A DNA stretch of 64,000 bases from Candidatus Peregrinibacteria bacterium (GTDB taxonomy: Bacteria > Patescibacteriota > Gracilibacteria > UBA1369 > 2-02-FULL-48-14). Below are positions 1 through 8,118 of this stretch, piece after piece. The DNA is taken from assembly GCA_018658105.1 (NCBI GenBank), contig JABHVW010000001.1, positions 124,001 through 188,000 on the forward strand, in the 5' to 3' direction. The position numbers and the translations under genes are program-made. The notes beneath the pieces are model-generated. The model did no database searches. It was not told the DNA's origin and worked only from the letters and a program-made list of their open reading frames with translations. Numbering within the stretch: position 1 is the first letter of the stretch; every line of letters starts with the position of its first letter.

Positions 1-501
1 AGCTGGGTCGAGGTCTAGAAGCATTTTGTATAATTTTTCTTTGCCACCTTTTTCATATTCTGCTTGAAGTTCATCACGGATTTCTTGATTTGGTGGAGCG
101 GCAGGTAGCTCGTAATTTTGAATTACTGAATTTATGTAGAGGCCCGTTCCCCCGCAAATGATTGGTACTTTTTTTCGTCTGTGAATATCTTCAATTGCCT
201 GAGTTGCCTCTCGCTTAAAATCTGCCATTGTGAAATTTTGATCAGGATTCCGAATGTCGATGAGATGATGTTTTACCTGTTTTCGCTCGTTAACTGTTAC
301 TTTGTCTGTGCCGATGTTCATCTTTTTATAAACCTGAGCTGAGTCTGCAGAAATTATCTCACCATCAAAATGCTTTGCGATTGCAAGGCTCAGAGAAGTT
401 TTGCCAGATGCTGTTGGACCACAAATTACGATGAGTGCTTTTTCATCCTTTTTTTGAACTTCACGAAGGAAGAGAGTTAGATGATGAAAAAGGTCAGTCA
501 T
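1..501 (-). CDS. miaA: tRNA dimethylallyltransferase MiaA (partial, C-terminus outside window)
   Basis: The first 167 codons of MiaA are present; the gene runs off the left edge (family length is about 300 residues). MiaA transfers a dimethylallyl group to N6 of A37 in tRNAs reading UNN codons. Visible motifs are the P-loop GPTASGKTS (residues about 28-36), a DSAQVYKKMNIGTDK segment that fits the family DSxQVYrgmdIGTaK signature, HHLID, and the GGTGLYI motif. The ATG at 499-501 sits inside the end of the upstream small ORF (8-nt overlap), which suggests translational coupling. Family assignment is secure; the exact start is likely but not proven. Confidence 0.95.
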   Translation of the reverse strand, partial: MTDLFHHLTLFLREVQKKDEKALIVICGPTASGKTSLSLAIAKHFDGEIISADSAQVYKKMNIGTDKVTVNERKQVKHHLIDIRNPDQNFTMADFKREATQAIEDIHRRKKVPIICGGTGLYINSVIQNYELPAAPPNQEIRDELQAEYEKGGKEKLYKMLLDLDPA

Positions 502-688
502 TGCTTGGATTTAATAGTTTACGTAGTTCTGCTATGCGATCTCTTACTGTCTGATCTGGATCGTAGTAACAGTGTAAGAACCTTAACTCTTGCTCTGGAG
601 TAAGTATTGTAGGTGGTTTAGGGTTTACGGCTGGTAAACCTTCACTTGATGCCCAACAATCCCCATCTAAATCTAGCCAAAGCCCCAT
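494..688 (-). CDS. small hypothetical protein upstream of miaA (64 aa)
   Basis: This ORF ends in a TGA that overlaps the miaA start by 8 nt, the kind of overlap seen in the other operons of this window. The protein is acidic, soluble, and has a PEQELRFLHCYY segment followed by a helical DRIAELRKLL stretch. No family is recognised and no Shine-Dalgarno is present. It could be a real coupled leader gene or chance coding; the overlap and protein-like composition favour a real gene, with modest confidence. Confidence 0.4.
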   Translation of the reverse strand: MGLWLDLDGDCWASSEGLPAVNPKPPTILTPEQELRFLHCYYDPDQTVRDRIAELRKLLNPSND

Positions 689-757
689 ATTATTTTAGTT
701 AAAATACTTTACTTATCTGCTAATTTTCATTAGAAGGATACTACCCTAAAAGATTTT

Positions 758-2017
758 ATGCAAAATGGCAAACCTGAAATTATGGCGCCGGTTGGTTCAT
801 TCGCTTCCCTTGCGGCTGCGATAAAGGCTGGTTGTGACAGTGTTTACTTTGGAGTAGCGCAGTTGAACATGCGAGCGAGGTCTTCTCACAACTTTAGTTT
901 GGAGGAGCTTAAAGAAGTTGCTGACACTTGTAATGAGGCTGGGATTCGGTCTTATGTGACTATGAACACTCTGCTTTATCAACATGATTTGGCACTGATG
1001 CGATCTATTGTTTCTACTGCAAAAGAGGCTGGAATTTCTGCAGTAATTATTCAAGATATTGCTGCGATGCAATATGCTAGTGAGATTGGAATGCCGATTC
1101 AGGCGTCGACTCAGCTTTCGATTTCGAACTATGAAAGTGTGAAATTTTATTCTAAGTTTGCAGATACAATTGTTTTGGCACGTGAGCTGGACTTGAAAAT
1201 GATGAAGAGTATTTGTGATTCAATTGCTGAAGATGATTTACGTGGGCCATCTGGTGAGTTAATTAAAATTGAGGTTTTTGTACATGGTGCACTTTGTATC
1301 GCTCAGAGTGGGCGTTGCCAAATGAGCCTTTTGCAAAATAATACATCGGCTCAGCGTGGAGCGTGTTTACAAGAGTGCAGAAAGTCTTACAAAGTGATTG
1401 ATGAAGAGACTGGAATGGAAATGAAGATTCGAGATTCACAAGTTTTGAGCCCTAAAGATTTATGTTGTTTGCCATTTTTGGATGAGCTTGTTGCGACTGG
1501 TGTTTCTGTTTTTAAAATTGAGGGCCGTGGTCGCTCACCACAATATGTAGACACTGTTGTTCGCGTATATCGAGAAGCGCTTGATTCAATTATTGCCGGA
1601 GAATTTAGTGAAGTACAAAAGGCAGATTGGATGAAACGTCTTGAGTCTGTTTTCAATCGTGGATTTACAGATGGATATTATCTTGGGAAATCTTTGCCGG
1701 ATTGGAGCGGACCGTCTGGAAATAAATCTACTGAAGAGCGTGTGTTTGTTGGAATCGTGAATCACTATTTTCCAAAGGCTGGAATTGCCGAATTGAATGT
1801 TCAGGCTCACAGAATCAAGCGCGGTGATAAATTAGTAATTATGGGTAAGACGACTGGTGTTTTGTATGAAGATGTTGAAGATATTATGCGTGATGGTGTT
1901 GAAGGAAAGCTTGAAGAGAGTGAGAAATCTGACATGGTAACTGTGCCAGTTTCGGATAGAGTTCGCCGGAATGATAAAATTTATTTGCTACGGAAGCGTG
2001 GCTTAAATGTTTTGTAA
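758..2017 (+). CDS. U32 family protein, TrhP/YrrO-like tRNA U34 hydroxylation enzyme
   Basis: A 419-residue U32 (formerly collagenase-like peptidase) protein, similar in length to Bacillus YrrO (about 420). The TIM-barrel-like N-terminus begins with EIMAPVGSF and AIKAGCDSVYFG. The family cysteine block is intact: HGALCIAQSGRC near residues 176-187 and GACLQECRKSY near 202-210, giving four cysteines suited to an Fe-S cluster. TrhP-type members insert the hydroxyl of 5-hydroxyuridine at position 34 of tRNA and depend on prephenate and Fe-S biogenesis (established for E. coli YegQ). The stop overlaps the next start in a TAATG, coupling it to a ferredoxin. A prephenate-producing operon lies just downstream on the other strand. 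The family is sure; TrhP rather than RlhA or UbiU/V function is inferred from length and motif spacing. Confidence 0.85.
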   Translation: MQNGKPEIMAPVGSFASLAAAIKAGCDSVYFGVAQLNMRARSSHNFSLEELKEVADTCNEAGIRSYVTMNTLLYQHDLALMRSIVSTAKEAGISAVIIQDIAAMQYASEIGMPIQASTQLSISNYESVKFYSKFADTIVLARELDLKMMKSICDSIAEDDLRGPSGELIKIEVFVHGALCIAQSGRCQMSLLQNNTSAQRGACLQECRKSYKVIDEETGMEMKIRDSQVLSPKDLCCLPFLDELVATGVSVFKIEGRGRSPQYVDTVVRVYREALDSIIAGEFSEVQKADWMKRLESVFNRGFTDGYYLGKSLPDWSGPSGNKSTEERVFVGIVNHYFPKAGIAELNVQAHRIKRGDKLVIMGKTTGVLYEDVEDIMRDGVEGKLEESEKSDMVTVPVSDRVRRNDKIYLLRKRGLNVL

Positions 2018-2241
2018 TGGGATTGAAAATTATTCATAGTCGGGGTGGCTGCATTGGCTGCAATGCTTGTGTTGCGATTGCGCCTCAATGTTGGATGATG
2101 GATGAGTCAGATGGAAAGTCGCGATTGATTGGTGGTGTTTTGAAAAAGGACGTTTATGTAGGTGAGATTTTTGAGTGCGATAAAGAAGCCAATGAGCGCG
2201 CTGCTGAGGCCTGTCCGGTAAGTATTATTAAGGTTGTTTAA
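2017..2241 (+). CDS. small 4Fe-4S ferredoxin
   Basis: A 74-residue ferredoxin. The N-terminal cluster motif is CIGCNAC (residues 12-18) with a further Cys at residue 25 in PQCWMM, and the distal CP motif is in EACPVSIIKV near the C-terminus. This pattern fits single [4Fe-4S] ferredoxins of the Fer/Fer4_13 type, with extra Cys at residue 55. The ATG overlaps the stop of the U32 gene by one base, so the two are almost certainly co-translated. In context it may supply electrons to, or help assemble the cluster of, the U32 enzyme; that partnership is inference from gene order only. Confidence 0.85.
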   Translation: MGLKIIHSRGGCIGCNACVAIAPQCWMMDESDGKSRLIGGVLKKDVYVGEIFECDKEANERAAEACPVSIIKVV

Positions 2242-2243
2242 TA

Positions 2244-2978
2244 TTATCGTTTCAGTCGAATCTTAGAATTCTCAGCTAAAATATTGTTTATTTTTCTTAT
2301 GAAGTGTTTTGCTGCGTACTTATTTCTTTTTACGCAATTTGCATGTACTGATTCATCAATACCAGCATTTGGAATATCTTTTCCGAAAAATACACTTCCA
2401 AGATCGCCAATAATAATTTTTCCTTTTTTAGTTTCTTTATCGATAATTATGAATAAGGAGTCATGATCTCCAATGAATATTTTATTATTTTTATCTGCGA
2501 CAAGAGCTTCAAGCAGTGCTTTCATTTGCTCTGCCACCTCTTCTGGGTTGGATAATTGTATACTGTTTTTTTCTGGACTGGCCTCCCTATATAGATCCAT
2601 ACTGCTGATGCAAAAACACTTCCCTCCCTTTGTTAGGTCATTCATCACGATTTTCCATGTTCCGCCCCCTGTATCAACAATCATCATGAATGGGATTGTT
2701 GGTATTCCTGCTTCCTTTAAACGTCTGTGTTTTTCTTGTAAGTCTTGGCAGCGCGCATGAGTATCGACTTTTACTTCTGGATATTCTAGATGTTCTTCTC
2801 TTAAAGTTTTTTCTGCAACGATTTTTCTGATAAGTCTGCCCGCTTTATTTACCACCTCTAATATTACCCTATGAACTATGCCTTCATAAAAACCCTCACC
2901 TAAAAGTTCTTTACCCTCCCTGTGGATTGTTGCTTCAAGAATGAATTCGCTTGGGAATGTTCTACTTAGTTGGACCAT
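2244..2978 (-). CDS. hypothetical protein with kinase-like fold features
   Basis: No named family is recognised in this 244-residue soluble protein. Several elements resemble a protein-kinase/aminoglycoside-phosphotransferase fold in the right order: a glycine-containing strand GEGFYEGIVHRVILEV, a strand with a lysine in IVAEKTL, a helix-strand with EKHRRLKEAGIPTIPF, a hinge-like MMIVDTGGGTWKIV, a catalytic-loop-like GDHDSLFII and a DFG-like IIIGDLGSVFFG. This is a by-eye reading and the catalytic loop lacks the usual asparagine, so it may be a degenerate or atypical kinase. It is convergent with the ferredoxin gene (2-nt gap) and divergent from the membrane-protein gene at 3054. Confidence 0.6.
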   Translation of the reverse strand: MVQLSRTFPSEFILEATIHREGKELLGEGFYEGIVHRVILEVVNKAGRLIRKIVAEKTLREEHLEYPEVKVDTHARCQDLQEKHRRLKEAGIPTIPFMMIVDTGGGTWKIVMNDLTKGGKCFCISSMDLYREASPEKNSIQLSNPEEVAEQMKALLEALVADKNNKIFIGDHDSLFIIIDKETKKGKIIIGDLGSVFFGKDIPNAGIDESVHANCVKRNKYAAKHFIRKINNILAENSKIRLKR

Positions 2979-3009
2979 AGCGGTGACTATACGCTGATTT
3001 AATCTTTTG

Positions 3010-3028
3010 TCAAACTTCTTGAGTTTGA
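3010..3028. promoter_or_regulatory. perfect inverted repeat between divergent genes
   Basis: TCAAACT and AGTTTGA arms (7 bp, perfect) are separated by 5 nt in the 75-nt gap between the divergent genes at 2978 and 3054. A TTGTCA-N16-TATTAG promoter-like pair on the plus strand overlaps it. The site could be an operator for either gene; function is inferred from position only. Confidence 0.35.
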
Positions 3029-3053
3029 TATTAGCCTTTGTTAGACTTATCTC

Positions 3054-3536
3054 ATGAAAAAGAGGACAAAGTTGTTACTTAAGGGTGGAGGTGGAGGTTT
3101 GCTTGCTTTCATTTCCGTGGGCTTTGCTTTGCTTGCATTTCTTGCACTAAGCGAGAGTGGTTTTGGAGATTCGATTCCTGGTGTAGTACTTTCTTTTTTC
3201 TTCTTTATATCTATGCTTTCGGGCTTCTTTTTTACTGTGATGATCGCTGGTTTTGGAATCCCTCATGGTATTGGTTGCCCAAAGGTTGTTGAAAGGTGTT
3301 TAGGTTGGCATTCAGAAAAAGCTACAGATTTGATCGAAAAATATCCTGATGCTGTACCTTGGGTTATGGAAGGTCAGGCGGGGTTTTGTCGTAATATATC
3401 TATGCAACCTTTATCAGATTGTGCTCAGCGAGCTCAGATGATTGGAGGTTTACTTGCTTTTGTACTTTTGCTTCTGATTTATATTGCTGCAGGAATAATT
3501 GTTGCGAGGTTGCTCGACAAGAGAAAGAAGAAATAG
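3054..3536 (+). CDS. hypothetical membrane protein, three TM segments
   Basis: A 160-residue protein with a basic N-terminus (MKKRTKLLLKGGGGG), hydrophobic segments at about residues 13-32, 42-68 and 131-152, and a basic tail (DKRKKK). The loop of about 60 residues between TM2 and TM3 carries four cysteines (GIGCPKVVERC, GFCRN, DCAQ), suggesting an extracytoplasmic, possibly disulfide-bonded domain. No family is recognised. It converges on the chorismate mutase gene with one base between them. Confidence 0.65.
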   Translation: MKKRTKLLLKGGGGGLLAFISVGFALLAFLALSESGFGDSIPGVVLSFFFFISMLSGFFFTVMIAGFGIPHGIGCPKVVERCLGWHSEKATDLIEKYPDAVPWVMEGQAGFCRNISMQPLSDCAQRAQMIGGLLAFVLLLLIYIAAGIIVARLLDKRKKK

Positions 3537-3546
3537 TTTATTTCTT
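3528..3546. terminator. short symmetric hairpin between convergent genes
   Basis: AAGAAATA and TATTTCTT form a perfect 8-bp stem with a 3-nt loop, spanning both stop codons of the convergent genes ending at 3536 and 3538. The stem is AU-rich and weak, so it is at best a modest bidirectional terminator. Confidence 0.3.
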
Positions 3547-3783
3547 AGCTTCACTGAAAATTTCTGAGAAGATTTTTTCGACGAGCTGAGGATTTATATT
3601 TTCAGCTTTTGCGATGCGCTCGTGAAATTCTTTGAGCTTAGCCTCACGGTCTAGGTCTTCGACTTCGAGCTCTTTGTCTTTTTTTATTCGGTGAATTTGC
3701 TTTACAAGTTTGAAACGTTGCCCCAGGATTTTTAAGAGCATGCTGTCGAGATTTTCGATTTCTTTACGGAGTTTTTCAAGCAT
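3538..3783 (-). CDS. chorismate mutase, AroQ class monofunctional
   Basis: An 81-residue protein matching the all-helical AroQ chorismate mutase fold, which converts chorismate to prephenate. Features in order are LRKEIENLDSMLLKILGQR in helix 1 (arginines at about 6 and 23), KQIHRIKKDK (the catalytic-lysine region), EDLDREAKLKEFHERIAK (the D-x-E/REE segment) and a final IFSEIF helix. It lacks a prephenate dehydratase, dehydrogenase or regulatory domain. It is the last gene of the aro operon, starting 8 nt inside the end of aroC. No tyrA or pheA gene follows, so in this operon the pathway ends at prephenate. Confidence 0.88.
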   Translation of the reverse strand: MLEKLRKEIENLDSMLLKILGQRFKLVKQIHRIKKDKELEVEDLDREAKLKEFHERIAKAENINPQLVEKIFSEIFSEAKK

Positions 3784-4696
3784 TTCGTTTTTGCATTAAG
3801 TAGTGGTCTGCAAGGACGAGCGCGACCATCGCTTCTGCGATTGGGAGCGCGCGGGGCACGACGCAAGGGTCGTGGCGGCCTTCGACGCCATTAAGTGGTG
3901 TGCTGGAAGTTGGCTTGAATGCGAGGCGAATTTTAATATCTTGGCCGGTGGAGATACCGCCGAGAATTCCTGAGTCGTGTTTGTTTTCTGAGCCGCGAAG
4001 TGAGGCGAGGGCGAAGCCGTCGCCGAACTCGATGCCGCGGGCCGAGGGTATAGACATTAGGGCGCGGGATAGGTCGGCATTTAGTTTGTTGAAAACTGGT
4101 TCGCCGAGGCCCGCGGGTGTGTTTTTGATTATGACTTCTATGATACCGCCGATTGAGTCACCGGCTTCTTTTGCTGCGAGAATTTCTTCGTCGAATTTTG
4201 TGTGATTTTTTTCAGTTCCAATTTGTGTGATTTCCCCTGTGATATTTATGTTTTCGCGGCTGAGGAGTTTTTTTGCGATGGCTCCAGCTGCTACTCGTGC
4301 TGCTGTTTCACGGGCAGAAGCTCTGCCTCCACCGCGATGATCACGATGACCATATTTTGCATCGTAAGTTTCATCGGCGTGGCCTTTGCGATGAGCGTTT
4401 CTTAACTCCTCGTAATCTTCTGGCCTTGCATCTTTGTTGCGAATTAAAAGTGCAATTGGTGTTCCAAGTGTTTTTCCTTCGAAAATGCCTGAGAGAATTT
4501 CAACTTTATCTTCTTCGCTTCTTGGGCTGGTGAGTTCGCTTTGGCCTGGGCGGCGGCGATCTAATTCAACTTGGATTTCTTCATGTGAAATTTCGAGATT
4601 TGATGGACAGCCATCAATCACGACTCCGATGGCTGGGCCATGTGATTCGCCGAAAGTTGTAATTCTGAAGAGTTGTCCTAGTGAGTTTCCTGGCAT
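3776..4696 (-). CDS. aroC: chorismate synthase
   Basis: 306 residues against about 350-390 for most AroC proteins. It performs the FMNH2-dependent 1,4-elimination of phosphate from EPSP to give chorismate. Signature stretches are intact: GQLFRITTFGESHG near the start, RRRPGQSELTSPR, HRDHRGGGRASARET, RALMSIPSARGIEFGDGF, GILGGISTGQ, KPTSS, and the final EGRHDPCVVPRA. The size reduction comes from shorter loops in the middle and before the final block, not from loss of a motif. The ATG shares one base with the aroB stop (TAATG), so translation is coupled. Confidence 0.96.
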   Translation of the reverse strand: MPGNSLGQLFRITTFGESHGPAIGVVIDGCPSNLEISHEEIQVELDRRRPGQSELTSPRSEEDKVEILSGIFEGKTLGTPIALLIRNKDARPEDYEELRNAHRKGHADETYDAKYGHRDHRGGGRASARETAARVAAGAIAKKLLSRENINITGEITQIGTEKNHTKFDEEILAAKEAGDSIGGIIEVIIKNTPAGLGEPVFNKLNADLSRALMSIPSARGIEFGDGFALASLRGSENKHDSGILGGISTGQDIKIRLAFKPTSSTPLNGVEGRHDPCVVPRALPIAEAMVALVLADHYLMQKRNA

Positions 4697-5631
4697 TATT
4701 TGTTTGTTAAAAAAGCTTCTCCGATTCTTTTGAGCAGGACGATTTTTTCTTGACCTGCTTCATTTTTTTTATCTAGTGGGCTGTTTTTATACACTCTGTT
4801 TTGGCTAATAATATTGAGCCTTAAAAGCAGAGCTTCGATACGTTCAAATTCTTCTTGGCTTAAATGCCCGCGCTCTAATGAAATTTTCGATTCCTCCAAA
4901 ACCCCTTCTGCTACTGCAAAACCGTGTTCACTTTCATAGTTTTCTTCATTTTCAATTGCATGGCCAATTGTGTGACCAAAGCTTAATAGTTTGCGTTCAC
5001 CTTTTTCGCGCTCATCAATCTCTACGATTTTTGTTTTGAGTTTAATTGCTTGATTCAAAATTTCTTGAAGCATTATTTTGTCGCGACCTAAAATTGCATC
5101 TAGGTTTTTTTCTACATAAGCGAAACTTTTAGCATCGTGGCTAAGAAAGATTTTGATAATTTCAAAAAGTCCGCTTTTAAATTGTGCGTCTGAAAGTGTA
5201 TCTAAAAACTCTAACCTACGAATTACTTTTTCTGGATGCCAAATTGCGCCGATTAAATTTTTCCCCTCTTTGGTGTTCACTCCTGTTTTGCCACCAATGG
5301 AGCTATCCGCCATGGCCAAAAGTGTTGTTGGAATTTGCACGTATGGAATGCCGCGCATGTATGTTGCGGCGATGAAGCCACCAAGATCGCCAGCGACTCC
5401 TCCACCTAAGGTGACGATAAGTGTGTCGCGGCCGCAGCCGAGCGCTAGCATTTGAGTTTCTAGTTTTGCTTTAACTGCACGGGATTTTGATGCGTCGCCG
5501 GGGGGAAAAGTGAGTATGTCTACTTGTTTGCCTGTTTCAGTTTCGATTTCCTTTTTGATTTTTGCCCCAAAAAGTTCTGCGAGATTTTCGTCTGTAATAA
5601 TTATGTAACGATGTGCTTTTGGTAGATTCAT
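4696..5631 (-). CDS. aroB: 3-dehydroquinate synthase
   Basis: NAD- and metal-dependent cyclisation of DAHP to 3-dehydroquinate. Hallmarks are GGGVAGDLGGF, MRGIPYVQIPTTLLAMADSS, GGKTGVN, KNLIGAIWHPE, and the metal-binding SFGHTIGHAIE. A longer reading begins at 5682, but I choose the ATG at 5629-5631 because it forms an ATGA overlap with the stop of the preceding DAHP synthase gene and starts the family-like NLPKAHRYIIITDENL. That gives 311 residues, short against about 350-360. Third-last enzyme of the operon. Confidence 0.95.
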   Translation of the reverse strand: MNLPKAHRYIIITDENLAELFGAKIKKEIETETGKQVDILTFPPGDASKSRAVKAKLETQMLALGCGRDTLIVTLGGGVAGDLGGFIAATYMRGIPYVQIPTTLLAMADSSIGGKTGVNTKEGKNLIGAIWHPEKVIRRLEFLDTLSDAQFKSGLFEIIKIFLSHDAKSFAYVEKNLDAILGRDKIMLQEILNQAIKLKTKIVEIDEREKGERKLLSFGHTIGHAIENEENYESEHGFAVAEGVLEESKISLERGHLSQEEFERIEALLLRLNIISQNRVYKNSPLDKKNEAGQEKIVLLKRIGEAFLTNK

Positions 5632-6551
5632 TGTTTTGCAATTTCTTTTAGTAAGCTTAGCGTGTCGTTCCAGGGTAAACAAGGATCTGTAATGGAATCA
5701 TTTTCTTCTAGGAAGCTTTCAATCATGAAGCCCTTTATTGTGTCTTTTAATTCTGGATTTGTTTTGAGACTTTGGAGAACATCGCTGACAACATTAATTT
5801 GAAATTTTGGATTTTTCACTCCATTAATTCGGCAGTTTTCGTGACTGGTATCAACAAGAACTGCGGGGTTTTTGATTTGTTTTTCTTTCAAAAGTTCAGC
5901 TGCTCTTTGCAAACGGTCTAGGCTGTAATTTGGCCCCTTGCCTCCACCGCGCAAAACTAAATGGGCATATGGATTGCCTTTGGTTTGGATTTGCTTGCCT
6001 TCGCTAATGGCCGGGTGCGAGTGTTGAGCCGCGGTAACGCTATTCACTCCAATCCGAACAGAACCACTTGTTGGATTTTTCATTCCAGTTGGAATCATTA
6101 GTTTTGATGCGAAAATTCTGTGCTCTTGATCTTCGGTGCTACGCGCACCTATTACTGTCCATGAAAGAAGGTCTAAAAATGTTTCTGTGCTTTGTAAAAA
6201 AAGTGCTTCATCTGCAATTGGCAAACCAATTTCTGCAATTTTGAGCATAAGTTCTCGCGCGTACTTTTCTCCCTTTTTTATGTCGGCTGGGAGCTTTGGA
6301 TCTGGCTGCCAAAGTGGGCCCATCCAACCTGCTATTGTTCTCGGTTTTTGGGTGAAAACTCGCATAATAATTTTGAGTTTATCTTCAAGTTCATCTGCGA
6401 GCGGTTTTAGTTTTTTTGCGTATTCAATTACTTTTTCGGCTGGCCATGCGCTGCACGGACCAACAATAATTAGCATTCGTTTATCTTCGCCAGATAAAAT
6501 TGCTTTTATTTCCTCGCGGTGAGTTTCAATTTGATTGCTATAGGTATTCAT
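5628..6551 (-). CDS. DAHP synthase, type I (AroF/G/H family)
   Basis: Condenses phosphoenolpyruvate with erythrose-4-phosphate, the entry step of the shikimate pathway. Family signatures are IIVGPCSAW, RVFTQKPRT, GWMGPLWQPDP, IGARSTEDQEHR, LRGGGKGPNYS, VLVDTSHEN, FMIESFLEEND and SITDPCLPW. I choose the ATG at 6549-6551 (MNTYSNQIETHREEI); an in-frame start at 6596 would deepen the overlap with aroE to 59 nt. The N-terminal extension that carries feedback control in AroG is much shorter here, so allosteric inhibition by an aromatic amino acid cannot be assumed. 307 residues. Confidence 0.94.
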   Translation of the reverse strand: MNTYSNQIETHREEIKAILSGEDKRMLIIVGPCSAWPAEKVIEYAKKLKPLADELEDKLKIIMRVFTQKPRTIAGWMGPLWQPDPKLPADIKKGEKYARELMLKIAEIGLPIADEALFLQSTETFLDLLSWTVIGARSTEDQEHRIFASKLMIPTGMKNPTSGSVRIGVNSVTAAQHSHPAISEGKQIQTKGNPYAHLVLRGGGKGPNYSLDRLQRAAELLKEKQIKNPAVLVDTSHENCRINGVKNPKFQINVVSDVLQSLKTNPELKDTIKGFMIESFLEENDSITDPCLPWNDTLSLLKEIAKQ

Positions 6552-7230
6552 AATATTTTTTTGGATCGAGTTTTTTACAGCCTGTCCACAATTCAATTTG
6601 CTTGAAGCCTTGGGCCACGAACATTTCTAGGCCGAGTCGATTTTTTGTGTAATTCATGTCGAAGAACACAGCTTGCTCCGGAATTTGCAGATTGTCCAGA
6701 GGAGTTGCGTTGATTACTAAGGTCGCGTCTTTTGGGATTTCCGAGATGACTTCCCCGCCGAATTCTTCGGCGAGTTCGCGGGCGGGGCCTTCGCTACGAT
6801 TTATAATCAGCAGTTTTGCTCCAGCTTTTTGCATTGCATAGGCTGCTGCACGAGCTGCCCCTCCCGCGCCGATTATGACAACTGTTTTGTGGACGAGATC
6901 ATGGTCGCGAAGCGCATACTCAATTCCTGCGAGGTCGGTGTTGTAACCGTGAAGTTTGCCATTGCGATTTATTACTGTATTTACTGCGCCGATCTTCTTT
7001 GCATCTTCATCGATTTCATCGAGAAAAGGCATAATGCTTTGCTTGTGCGGCATCGTCACCGCTGTGAGGCCAATGTTTTCTTCGCGGATTTTTGCTGCAG
7101 CTTCTTCTGTACTTTTTATTGCGTGGGCCTGCATTTGGGCATTTAGGTTTTGGTCAGCGTAGACCGCATTGTGCAAGCGCGGGCTCCAAGTAGTTTTGAG
7201 TGGAAAGCCAATAATTAAATTAGTTTGCAT
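6538..7230 (-). CDS. aroE: shikimate dehydrogenase
   Basis: NADPH-dependent reduction of 3-dehydroshikimate to shikimate. Visible are the substrate motif SPRLHNAVY, the catalytic lysine in VTMPHKQ, GAVNTV, HGYNTDLAG, the dinucleotide motif VIIGAGGAARAA, INATPLDN, and the C-terminal EMFVAQGFKQIELWTG. At 230 residues it is about 40 shorter than E. coli AroE. Its start lies 11 nt inside aroQ, and its end lies 14 nt inside the DAHP synthase gene. Confidence 0.94.
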   Translation of the reverse strand: MQTNLIIGFPLKTTWSPRLHNAVYADQNLNAQMQAHAIKSTEEAAAKIREENIGLTAVTMPHKQSIMPFLDEIDEDAKKIGAVNTVINRNGKLHGYNTDLAGIEYALRDHDLVHKTVVIIGAGGAARAAAYAMQKAGAKLLIINRSEGPARELAEEFGGEVISEIPKDATLVINATPLDNLQIPEQAVFFDMNYTKNRLGLEMFVAQGFKQIELWTGCKKLDPKKYYEYL

Positions 7231-7633
7231 CGACTAAAAGATTAAGAGCTTCTTTGTAACCTTCGGTGCCTTTGCCGCTGATTTTCGCGAGGCAGGCTGC
7301 AGCTGTGACTGAGCTTTTGCGCCAATCTTCCCTATTTTCTGTATCTGAAAGATGAACTTCTACGCATGAAATTTTTGCGTCGAGAAGGGCGTCGTGTAGT
7401 GCATAGCTGTAATGTGCGAGTGCCCCAGGGTTGATTATTATTCCGTCGGCTGGGTTTTGCTGGATGAAGTCGATTAACTCGCCTTCGTGGTTTGACTGAA
7501 AAGTTAGAATTTCGGCTGTGGACCAAGTTTTCACCTGTTCCTCAAGTTCGGCGAGAGTGATTTCTCCGTAATGATTTTTGTCTCGCTCGCCAAGCAGGTT
7601 TAAGTTTGGCCCGTGTATCAATAATATTTTCAT
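7220..7633 (-). CDS. aroQ: 3-dehydroquinate dehydratase, type II
   Basis: Type II dehydroquinase of normal length (137 residues); dehydrates 3-dehydroquinate to 3-dehydroshikimate as a dodecamer in characterised members. The whole signature set is present: IHGPNLNLLGERD with the following HYG catalytic tyrosine, FQSNHEGELIDFI, INPGALAHYSYALHDAL, EVHLSDTENREDWRK, and the SVTAAACLAKISGKG ending. It overlaps aroK by 4 nt and aroE by 11 nt. Confidence 0.96.
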   Translation of the reverse strand: MKILLIHGPNLNLLGERDKNHYGEITLAELEEQVKTWSTAEILTFQSNHEGELIDFIQQNPADGIIINPGALAHYSYALHDALLDAKISCVEVHLSDTENREDWRKSSVTAAACLAKISGKGTEGYKEALNLLVDAN

Positions 7634-8118
7634 AGTAGTTCTTCAATCTCTTTTACCAAAGATTGGTAGTCATTGTGGTTGTAAACAGTGTGAGTTGCAA
7701 GGCTTTTATAGATTGATTCTGCCTCTTGCCATTTGTCTTCGAAGACTTGTCGTTTCTCAGAATCTGGAGCTTTTTTGAAGGTTGCCGGCCAACCGCTTTC
7801 GATTATCCAATTAAAAACCTGATCTTTGTTTGCCGTAATATTGATGCAAGTTTGACCTTTTAATGATTCAGCGTGGTGTAATGGAGTTGAGCCGCCGAGT
7901 GCCAATACGCCTTCCCCTTTGAGGGCTTCCTCTAGCACTTCCCCTTCGAGCATGTGAAAAATGTCCTCTCCTGATTCCAGTACAATTTCGCGTGGGATTT
8001 GATTGTGCTTCTTTGCAATCAGCTCGTCTAAATCTGCAAAAGCCAAATCTAGATGCTTTGCGAGCGCCTTTCCGACTGAAGTTTTACCGACATGTTTGAA
8101 ACCAATTAATACAATCAT
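7630..8118 (-). CDS. shikimate kinase-like protein, divergent substrate site
   Basis: Position in the operon and fold point to AroK, which phosphorylates shikimate with ATP. The P-loop GFKHVGKTS (6-14), DLD (29-31) and LALGGSTP (72-79) fit the NMP-kinase-like family. By eye, however, the three arginines that hold shikimate or act in the lid of M. tuberculosis AroK are not conserved: the F-R of F-R-x-x-E is F-H (H55), the lid R-P is W-P (W110), and the R four residues before the conserved Tyr is Ala (A133; Tyr137). No other shikimate kinase is in the window, so either the site is remodelled or the activity is elsewhere. 162 residues, ATGA-type overlap with aroA. Confidence 0.82.
   Translation of the reverse strand: MIVLIGFKHVGKTSVGKALAKHLDLAFADLDELIAKKHNQIPREIVLESGEDIFHMLEGEVLEEALKGEGVLALGGSTPLHHAESLKGQTCINITANKDQVFNWIIESGWPATFKKAPDSEKRQVFEDKWQEAESIYKSLATHTVYNHNDYQSLVKEIEELL

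Noticed and set aside
5632-5682. Upstream start of aroB (extra 17 codons)
   Set aside because: It lies wholly inside the DAHP synthase gene and adds no family sequence, while the ATG at 5629-5631 makes a typical ATGA overlap.
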